Assembly: GCF_030694325.1 (NCBI RefSeq)
Contig: NZ_JAUXYO010000297.1
Location: forward strand, 1-43,387
Direction: 5' to 3'
Length of the DNA: 43,387 nt
Origin: Allobosea sp.
GTDB taxonomy: Bacteria > Pseudomonadota > Alphaproteobacteria > Rhizobiales > Beijerinckiaceae
In this document: piece after piece, positions 24,702 through 30,038 of the stretch
Position numbering within the stretch: position 1 is the first letter of the stretch
Layout: each line of letters opens with the position of its first letter
Made by a program: the position numbers and the translations under genes
Notes under the pieces: model-generated
Database searches by the model: none
What the model was told of the DNA's origin: nothing
Seen by the model: the letters and a program-made list of their open reading frames with translations, nothing else

Positions 24702-24745
24702 GGCTGTATTCTCCTGTGAACGGCGCGCGCGGCGCCCATCGCCAG

Positions 24746-24774
24746 ACACATTGCACAAAGACGCGCGTTGTCAA
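24746..24774 (-). promoter_or_regulatory. Candidate sigma-70 promoter of infC
   Basis: On the minus strand a perfect -35 hexamer TTGACA (24769-24774) is followed, after 17 bases, by ATGTGT (24746-24751) as a weak -10. Transcription would start near 24740 and leave a leader of about 40 bases before the AUU start. Confidence 0.55.
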
Positions 24775-24850
24775 TGCACGAGGGCCGGCTGTCGGTGACG
24801 AATACCCGATAGATCGGGACGATCCCGGTTTTCGGCAAGACCGACGCGGT

Positions 24851-26080
24851 TCAAGCGCCGCCCCGCCCCTCCAGCAGCGCGCAATAGACGTCGAGGGTCT
24901 CGGCGACCATCGTCTCGAGCGAGAAATGCCGCTCGACATGGCGGCGCGCCCGCATGGCGAGATTGTCGCGCGCCGACGGCCGCAGCGAGAGCGCGCCGGA
25001 CAGCGCCTCCGCCAAGGCGGCGGCGTTGCCGGGCTCGACGCGCCAGCAGGTGCGCTCGCCGGGCGGGGTCTGCGGCGGGGCGAGCACGGTTTCCGGCACG
25101 GCACCGAGATCGGAGACGACGACCGGCGTGCCCATGGCCTGGGCCTCGACGGCGACGCGGCCGAAGGCTTCGGGCTCGGTCGAGGGCACGGTGACGACAG
25201 CCGCGGCCAGCAGGGCGGCCGGCATGTCCGAGCAATGGCCGACGCGGCGCACGCGCCCCTCGAGCCCCGCCTTGGCGATGAGCTGGTCGAGCTCCCTGAC
25301 ATAACCGTCGCGGCCCTGCGGATCGCCGGCCAGGATGAAGGCGGTGTCGGTGTCGCCGCCGTCGCGCAGGATGCGGGCGGCCTCGATCAGCACGCGCTGG
25401 CCCTTCCAGCCGGTCAGCCGGCCCGGCAGCAGCACGATCTGCTGATGCGCGCCGATGCCCCAGGCGGTGCGCAGCGCCTGGATCCGCTCCGGCGCAACGG
25501 CCTGGGGCGCGAAGGCCGCGAAATTGGTGCCCCGGTTGACGACGCGAATGCGCTCCCGAGCGAAGCCGTGACGGGCGAGGATGAGCTCGGCGGTATAGGC
25601 GGAATTGGCGATGACGATGTCGCCCCGCGCCATGACCGAGTTGTAGAGCGTCTTCACCGCCGAGCGGCTGTTGTAGGAGCCGTGATAGGTGGTGACGAAG
25701 GGCAGGCGCAGGAGCCTGGCGGCGGCGAGCCCGACCCAGGCCGGTGCCCGCGACCGGGCATGGATCAGATCGACGCCCTCGTGCCGGCAGAGCAGCGTGA
25801 GCTTGCGGATGTTCAGCGCCATGGCGAGCGGGTTCTTGGCCGCGGCCGGAAAGGGCAGCCAGACGCCGCCCTTGGCCTGCAGCTCGGCCACCAGCCGGCC
25901 GCCCTCGGTGGCGACCAGCGCGCGTGCGCCGACCTCGGTCAGCCCGCCCGCGATGTCGACCGCCGTGCGCTCGGCGCCGCCGGCCTCGAGCTCCGGGATG
26001 ATCTGCAGGATCGTGCGCCCGACGAGCGGGTGGGACTCGGTCGAGGGCAGGGAGAGATGTGCACCGGGCTGAAAGGACAT
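24851..26080 (-). CDS. Family 4 (GT-B) glycosyltransferase
   Basis: The 409-residue protein has the GT4 layout. The N-terminal Rossmann domain carries LQIIPELEAGGAERTAVDI; the middle has YHGSYNSRSAVKTLYNSVMA and NRGTNFAAFAP; the C-terminal donor-binding domain carries VLLPGRLTGWKGQRVLIEAA and the EX7E-type motif in EPEAFGRVAVEAQAMGTPVV. No membrane segment is seen, so it is probably cytosolic or peripheral. Relatives add sugars to lipopolysaccharide core or exopolysaccharide; the acceptor is unknown. ATG 26080 (MSFQPGAH) is chosen; the frame runs further upstream but with Arg-rich non-coding-like sequence. It diverges from an alpha/beta hydrolase gene across 140 bases and is about 150 bases upstream of infC. 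Confidence 0.9.
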   Translation of the reverse strand: MSFQPGAHLSLPSTESHPLVGRTILQIIPELEAGGAERTAVDIAGGLTEVGARALVATEGGRLVAELQAKGGVWLPFPAAAKNPLAMALNIRKLTLLCRHEGVDLIHARSRAPAWVGLAAARLLRLPFVTTYHGSYNSRSAVKTLYNSVMARGDIVIANSAYTAELILARHGFARERIRVVNRGTNFAAFAPQAVAPERIQALRTAWGIGAHQQIVLLPGRLTGWKGQRVLIEAARILRDGGDTDTAFILAGDPQGRDGYVRELDQLIAKAGLEGRVRRVGHCSDMPAALLAAAVVTVPSTEPEAFGRVAVEAQAMGTPVVVSDLGAVPETVLAPPQTPPGERTCWRVEPGNAAALAEALSGALSLRPSARDNLAMRARRHVERHFSLETMVAETLDVYCALLEGRGGA

Positions 26081-26220
26081 ACTCACCGCTCTGGAACGCC
26101 ACCCCTGACCCGTGCGGGCCGACCCGCGACACATTCGTGAGGCGTGACTATGCCTGCCCGCCGGCCGAATGCGCAGCCTATATTCGCCCGCCGGACCCGA
26201 TTCGTCACAGGAGATTTGCG

Positions 26221-26997
26221 TTGGAGCGAGAGGCCCCCCAATGGCTCGAAGTCGGCGAGGGCGCGCAGATGCGCCGTCTCGCCGTGCTGTCCCGGCCCGG
26301 CGACGGCGTGCCGGTCGTCTGGCTCGGCGGTTTCCGCTCGGACATGCGGGCGACCAAGGCCGAGGCCCTGAACGACTGGGCAAGGCGGGCCGGCCGGCCC
26401 TTCCTGCGCTTCGACTATGCCGGCCATGGCGAGAGCGACGGCGATTTTGCGCGCTGGACGCTGTCGCACTGGCTGGAGGATGCGCTGGCCGTCATCGCCG
26501 CCCGCTGTGGCGCGCCGCCCATCCTGGTCGGCTCCTCGATGGGCGGCTGGATCGCGCTGCTCGCGGCGCGCCGGCTGCTGGGCACGGCGCTGGCGCCGGC
26601 CGGCCTCGTGCTGATCGCACCGGCGGTCGACTTCTCGGAAGATCTGATGTGGGCCCAGATGCCCGAGCCGATCCGCCAGACCATCCTCCGCGACGGCGTC
26701 TGGATGCGCCCGTCCGAGTATTCGCCGGAGCCGACGCCGATCACGCGCGCGCTGATCGAGGACGGGCGCCGCCATCTGATGTTCGGCTCGGAGATCAGGA
26801 CGGGCTGTCCCGTCCACATCCTGCAGGGGATGCAGGATCCCGACGTGCCCTGGCGCCAGGCCCTGAAGCTCGTCGAGCACCTCAGTGGCGATGCGGTGAT
26901 CCTGACGCTGGTCAAGGATGGCGACCACCGGCTTTCGACCGCGCAGGATATCCAGCGCCTTCAGGCGGCGGTCGCCGGGATGGCGACCGCGCCGTGA
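26221..26997 (+). CDS. Alpha/beta hydrolase (ABHD10-like serine hydrolase) with TTG start
   Basis: The 258-residue protein has VVWLGGFRSDMRATKAEAL near the N-terminus, FDYAGHGESDGDF, the nucleophile elbow LVGSSMGGWIALLAA (Ser106), an acidic residue in LQGMQDPDVPW and the catalytic His in VKDGDHRLST. The GGFRSDM and YAGHGES pattern matches short bacterial esterase/thioesterases related to mitochondrial ABHD10. Natural substrate is unknown. The start is TTG 26221, with AGGAG 7 bases upstream; the first in-frame ATG lies 16 codons later inside the conserved part of the sequence. It diverges from the glycosyltransferase gene. Confidence 0.85.
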   Translation: MEREAPQWLEVGEGAQMRRLAVLSRPGDGVPVVWLGGFRSDMRATKAEALNDWARRAGRPFLRFDYAGHGESDGDFARWTLSHWLEDALAVIAARCGAPPILVGSSMGGWIALLAARRLLGTALAPAGLVLIAPAVDFSEDLMWAQMPEPIRQTILRDGVWMRPSEYSPEPTPITRALIEDGRRHLMFGSEIRTGCPVHILQGMQDPDVPWRQALKLVEHLSGDAVILTLVKDGDHRLSTAQDIQRLQAAVAGMATAP

Positions 26998-27001
26998 TGC
27001 C

Positions 27002-27268
27002 TCAATGGACGCTGACCATCCGCAGATCGTGCTCCCAGGCGTTGGCGGTGGCCGCCTCGCGGGAATCCGTCACCAGGATGGGCGCGCCGTCGGCGGAGAG
27101 CAGCGCGAAGAGCTGCAGGCCCGACTGGATCTCCGGCGCCTGCGGAAAGATCCGCAGCAGTTCGTCGGATGTCATCGACTTGAGATAGGCGACCTCACCG
27201 GTCCCCAGCGCCGCGAATTCGGCCGGGGTCAGGGGGGTCGTCCGGATCATCGTGCTGTCTTCGTTCAT
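27002..27268 (-). CDS. DUF1150-family small protein
   Basis: This 88-residue acidic soluble protein contains LTPAEFAALGTGEVAYLKSM and GLQLFALLSADGAPILVTDS, then ATANAWEHDL. I recognise it as DUF1150, a family found almost only in alphaproteobacteria and usually encoded next to an Hsp20 gene. AAGGAGG lies at good distance before the ATG at 27268, so translation should be strong. It follows hsp20 on the same strand after 93 bases containing a hairpin. Function is unknown; the constant pairing suggests a role in the heat-shock response, for example with the small chaperone. Confidence 0.88.
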   Translation of the reverse strand: MNEDSTMIRTTPLTPAEFAALGTGEVAYLKSMTSDELLRIFPQAPEIQSGLQLFALLSADGAPILVTDSREAATANAWEHDLRMVSVH

Positions 27269-27327
27269 CGCGCCCTCCTTCAGAGCAGTGCGAGTGCGGT
27301 TACAAGAATACGACTGCAATCATGAAC

Positions 27328-27352
27328 GGATGCAAAAACCGCGCTTGCATCC
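27328..27352 (-). promoter_or_regulatory. Hairpin between hsp20 and the DUF1150 gene
   Basis: GGATGCAA (27328-27335) pairs perfectly with TTGCATCC (27345-27352) around a 9-base loop, 10 bases after the hsp20 stop codon. On the minus strand no T tract follows, so it probably protects the hsp20 mRNA 3' end or sets the ratio of the two products rather than ending transcription. Confidence 0.5.
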
Positions 27353-27361
27353 GCTTCGAGC

Positions 27362-27799
27362 TCAGACCGGCTCATCGCGGCTCACGATATCGATACGCCG
27401 GATCAGCCTTTCGGGTTCCGGGCGGACGAGATCGATCGCCAGCAGCCCGTTGGAGAGGTCGGCCCCCATCACCTGCATCCCTTCAGCCAGCAGGAAGCTG
27501 CGCTGGAACTGGCGCGCCGCGATGCCGCGATGCAGGAAATGCCGGCTCTTGTCGTCGAGCTGGCGACCCCGGATCGTGAGCTGGTTTTCCTCCAGCGTGA
27601 TCTCGAGCTGGTCGCGCGCGAAGCCTGCGACGGCGAGCGTGATCCGCAGCCGGTCGGGCTCGTCACCCGAGCGGGCGAGCCGTTCGATGTTGTAGGGCGG
27701 GTAACCCTCGTTGGCGCCCTTGGCGACCCTGTCGAGGGCGCGCTCGATATCGTCGAAGCCGAGAAGAAACGGATGGGACAGACTGGGCGTACGCGTCAT
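27362..27799 (-). CDS. Hsp20-family small heat-shock protein
   Basis: The 145-residue protein has a short N-terminal arm (MTRTPSLSHPFLLGFDDIE), then PYNIERL and the alpha-crystallin domain (LRITLAVAGFARDQLEITLE, FLHRGIAARQFQRSFLLAEG). A C-terminal strand (GLLAIDLVRPEPER) follows, ending in RRIDIVS, an I-x-I-like tail motif. It is an ATP-independent holdase of the IbpA/HspH type that binds unfolding proteins. Expression is probably under RpoH and possibly controlled by temperature at the RNA level, since a sigma-32-like promoter and a structured leader of about 108 bases precede it. The DUF1150 gene follows on the same strand. Confidence 0.93.
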   Translation of the reverse strand: MTRTPSLSHPFLLGFDDIERALDRVAKGANEGYPPYNIERLARSGDEPDRLRITLAVAGFARDQLEITLEENQLTIRGRQLDDKSRHFLHRGIAARQFQRSFLLAEGMQVMGADLSNGLLAIDLVRPEPERLIRRIDIVSRDEPV

Positions 27800-27907
27800 T
27801 CTCAGGACCTTGCCTGACGGTGCCGGAGCCTCGCGAGAGCGCTCCCGATCGACCGGGGCCCAGATATCCGGCGCCCCGCGGGCGGAAGGCGAAGCCCTTC
27901 CGCTTGA
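27800..27907 (-). promoter_or_regulatory. Structured hsp20 5' leader, candidate RNA thermometer
   Basis: Between the predicted start site and the hsp20 ATG four hairpins can be drawn, in transcript order: 27882-27903 (8-base stem), 27855-27877 (GGGGC/GCCCC), 27825-27845 (GGAGC/GCTCC) and 27802-27817 (TCAGG/CCTGA). The last one holds the only Shine-Dalgarno-like sequence (CAAGG) in its loop, right before the ATG. This resembles the architecture of rhizobial ROSE elements, but I do not see the conserved ROSE sequence opposite the Shine-Dalgarno. Confidence 0.5.
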
Positions 27908-27913
27908 GTGACG

Positions 27914-27943
27914 ATATGGCGATCGCGGCGGCGGCTTCAAGGG
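27914..27943 (-). promoter_or_regulatory. Sigma-32 (RpoH)-type promoter of hsp20
   Basis: On the minus strand CCCTTGAA (27936-27943) is followed, after 14 bases, by CGCCATAT (27914-27921). The RpoH consensus is CCCTTGAA, 13-14 bases, CCCCATNT, so only one base of the -10 deviates. Transcription would start near 27907, between tRNA-His and hsp20. Confidence 0.8.
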
Positions 27944-27998
27944 TTCCGGCGGCGCCGCCGGGGCGGTCGAACGTCGCGGCGAACCGGGCGGGGACGGG

Positions 27999-28075
27999 TG
28001 GTACAGCCACCCCGGCTTGAACGGGGGACCTCTAGATCCACAATCTAGCGCTCTAACCAACTGAGCTATGGCTGC
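27999..28075 (-). tRNA. tRNA-His (GTG), alphaproteobacterial A73 type
   Basis: The complete cloverleaf is 77 bases with encoded CCA: acceptor GCAGCCA/TGGCTGT, D stem GCTC/GAGC, anticodon stem CTAGA/TCTAG around loop TTGTGGA (anticodon GTG), T stem CCCCG/CGGGG with TTCAAGC. The discriminator is A73 and the first pair is G1:U72. Most bacteria have G-1 paired with C73; the form seen here is the known alphaproteobacterial exception. A G is encoded at position -1 but has no C73 to pair with. Confidence 0.97.
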
Positions 28076-28144
28076 CCGCACCCGGCGCTTGGCGATCGGT
28101 CGCTTTCGCGAGATCGGCGGCGGCGCGGAACCTAGAACCGACGC

Positions 28145-28177
28145 CCCGCGATTGCAACCCGGCAATCGCGGGTTTTT
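28145..28177 (+). terminator. Terminator-like hairpin facing the plus strand, without an obvious plus-strand gene
   Basis: CCCGCGATTG (28145-28154) pairs perfectly with CAATCGCGGG (28163-28172) around 8 bases, followed by TTTTT (28173-28177). This is a good intrinsic terminator for plus-strand transcription, yet the neighbours (tRNA-His, hsp20, phasin-like gene) are all on the minus strand. On the minus strand no T tract follows, though the hairpin may still mark the end of the phasin-like gene's transcript. Confidence 0.55.
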
Positions 28178-28211
28178 GCTGTCCGCGAGCCCAGGCCCTG
28201 GAGATCCGATG

Positions 28212-29228
28212 TCAGTCCCTGCCGATCGCCTTGCTGGCGATGCGCGCCAGTTCCTTCAGATGCTCCGAATAGGACTCATAGGAGCGGCGCACGGCCTTGG
28301 CCTGAAGGGCCACCGCATCGGCGGCGCTGTCGGTGCGCGCCAGCGTCTCGACGTCGCCCAGCGTCGCCTTCAGCTCGGCGCAGGCATGGTCGAGCATGCT
28401 CGCCTGGAGCGCGCCGAAAGCTTTCGCCATCGCCAGCGTCTGAGTCATCACCGTGGTCGAGGCGATGGCGGCGAATTCAGGTGGGCGCGGCAGCGGCGTC
28501 GCGATCAGCGAAGCGGGCGCGGCCACAGGGGCGGCGGCCGGAGCCGCGGGCTTCGGCGGGGCGATGTCGGCCGTGCGCGCCGCGGTCTCGACGACCGCCT
28601 GCGTCGCCTTGGCCGCAGCGACCGCGACGGTTTCGATCGCGGCGGTCGCAGCGGCGGCCGTCTTCGCGACGGCAGCCGGCGCAGCGGCCGCGAGGGCGGC
28701 GGAGGCGGGCGCTTGGACCTTGGCGGCCGGCGTCTCGCGCCGGACCTTGGTGGAGGCGATCTGGGTCGCGGTGCCCGGCTTGATCGCCCGGGGCGCAATC
28801 TTCACGGGCGCCTTCGGTGTCTCCGTCTTGGCAGCCGGAGACTTGGCGACCACAGACTTGGCAACCACAGACTTGGCAGCCGAAGACTTGGCAGCCGCAG
28901 GCACGGCTGGGGCCGCTTTGGTGACCGCAGGCTCGGCAGGGGCGGGCTTGGTCACAGGCCCGGCAGCAGCCGGCATGGAAGCCGCAGGCTTGGCAGCCGA
29001 ACCCTTTGCATCAGCCGGCTTGGCCTCCGGCATTTTGGCAGCGGGCATCGTCGCAGTTGGGGCGGGTTTGGCGGCGGGTTCCGCCTTGGGCTGAGGCGCT
29101 ACGACGGGCGCTGGCGCCGGAGCCTTGGCGGCCGGAGCGTCGGGCGGCAGCGTCCCCGACAGCGCCTTGACGGGCGACAGGCTGATCGGGGCTTTGGACT
29201 TGGTCCGGGTCGGTGCGGGCTTGACCAT
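28212..29228 (-). CDS. Phasin-like protein with a long Ala/Pro/Lys-rich N-terminal region
   Basis: The 338-residue protein has two parts. Residues about 1-235 are a low-complexity Ala/Pro/Lys/Thr stretch (many PAAK, AAKS and KPAP units), reminiscent of histone H1-like or PhaF-like tails. The last about 100 residues (MTQTLAMAKAFGALQASMLD, then HACAELKATLGDVETLA and VRRSYESYSEHLKELARIAS) form the amphipathic helices of a phasin domain, which coats polyhydroxyalkanoate granules. A basic tail joined to a phasin domain suggests a protein that tethers granules to the nucleoid, as PhaF does in pseudomonads, with the domain order reversed; this is inference. ATG 29228 has AGGAG 7 bases upstream; a GTG at 29231 is adjacent. 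Confidence 0.78.
   Translation of the reverse strand: MVKPAPTRTKSKAPISLSPVKALSGTLPPDAPAAKAPAPAPVVAPQPKAEPAAKPAPTATMPAAKMPEAKPADAKGSAAKPAASMPAAAGPVTKPAPAEPAVTKAAPAVPAAAKSSAAKSVVAKSVVAKSPAAKTETPKAPVKIAPRAIKPGTATQIASTKVRRETPAAKVQAPASAALAAAAPAAVAKTAAAATAAIETVAVAAAKATQAVVETAARTADIAPPKPAAPAAAPVAAPASLIATPLPRPPEFAAIASTTVMTQTLAMAKAFGALQASMLDHACAELKATLGDVETLARTDSAADAVALQAKAVRRSYESYSEHLKELARIASKAIGRD
28840..28899 (-). repeat. Four tandem 15-base repeats in the phasin-like gene
   Basis: Units read GACTTGGCRRCCRMA on the plus strand. They encode consecutive AAKS/VAKS units in the basic low-complexity region. The two left units differ at one base, so recent slippage duplication is likely. Confidence 0.8.
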
Positions 29229-29379
29229 CACGGTTCTCCTTCGGCGCTGACAGGGTGCGGCGGGCGTTGCGCCCGGCTTCCGGTCGTGGATATCGCGCCG
29301 GGGCTGTCCGGATGGTCAGTTCGGCGCAGGAGCGGCCGCCGCGGGGCAGCGGCCGCGTCCGAGGCGGTTGCGTCTGCGA

Positions 29380-29775
29380 TTACTTGGGCTTGGCAGCCTT
29401 CGCCACAGTCTCGGCCGTCTTGGTGGCGACCTCCTGGGCGGCGGCACCGAATTCCTTCAACTGAGCCTGGAGAGCGGCCATCTGGGCCTTCATGAACTCC
29501 GACTGGTGCGTCATCACCTCGGTGATGTCCTTGGACTGCACCAGCTTCTGGGCCAGGTCGAAGGCCGCCGCAACGTTGTTCTCGGCATAGGAGATCGCCT
29601 TGCGGGCGGCGTCATGCGTGCTCACGCGGGCTGTCTCGGCCGAGCCATGCGCGGAATCGACGGCTTTCGTCGCCGCGCCGATGAAACCGTCGAAGGCCTT
29701 GCGGGCCTGCTCGACACTGCGCTCGGCGAAGTCGCGCATCTCGGCGGGGACTTCGTAAGGGGTCTTGATCGCCAT
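29380..29775 (-). CDS. Phasin family protein (PHA granule-associated)
   Basis: The 131-residue protein starts MAIKTPYEVPAEMRDFAERS and continues with VEQARKAFDGFIGAATKAVD, then ISYAENNVAAAFDLAQKLVQ and EVMTHQSEFMKAQMAALQAQ. This is a textbook phasin_2 sequence: nearly all amphipathic helix with heptad-like spacing, ending in a Lys-rich tail. Phasins cover the surface of intracellular polyhydroxyalkanoate granules and limit their size. AGGAGG lies upstream of ATG 29775. Palindromes at 29849-29890 in the promoter region resemble binding sites of the PHA-sensing repressor PhaR. A second, larger phasin-like gene follows 151 bases downstream on the same strand. Confidence 0.93.
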   Translation of the reverse strand: MAIKTPYEVPAEMRDFAERSVEQARKAFDGFIGAATKAVDSAHGSAETARVSTHDAARKAISYAENNVAAAFDLAQKLVQSKDITEVMTHQSEFMKAQMAALQAQLKEFGAAAQEVATKTAETVAKAAKPK

Positions 29776-29848
29776 GGGTGGTCCTCCTGTTCGGCGCCGC
29801 TGACTGTCTGCCTTGCCGGATCCGCCGGCCAAGGCCCGGTCTCTGTTA

Positions 29849-29890
29849 TTGTGCAGCGCAATATCATTGTTGCGCCGCAAAGACAATGAT
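29849..29890. promoter_or_regulatory. Paired palindromes upstream of the phasin gene, candidate PhaR operators
   Basis: TTGTGCAGCGCAA (29849-29861) and TTGCGCCGCAA (29870-29880) are two related dyads 8 bases apart, sharing TTG-GC-GC-CAA. The second is nested inside a perfect 8-base inverted repeat, ATCATTGT (29863-29870) and ACAATGAT (29883-29890). They lie 74-115 bases upstream of the phasin start, in the divergent region shared with the histidine kinase gene. PhaR control of phasins in this group is established; the site match is by eye. Confidence 0.6.
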
Positions 29891-30038
29891 AGCCGCAATG
29901 CCCGGATCCGTTAACGCTGTTTCGAACGGGCGGGGGAGAGCGCGGGTCCCTCCATGGCGCAGCGGTGATTTGGCGGCTATTAAGGCTTTGTTAGGCATAA
30001 TGGCGCCGCCTTGGGGTGCCAACCGAGAGCATGCGGGC

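Noticed and set aside
29332-29356. Terminator made of two GCGGCCGC octamers downstream of the phasin gene
   Set aside because: The octamers can pair, but each is self-complementary and no T tract follows on the minus strand, so evidence is too thin for a feature.
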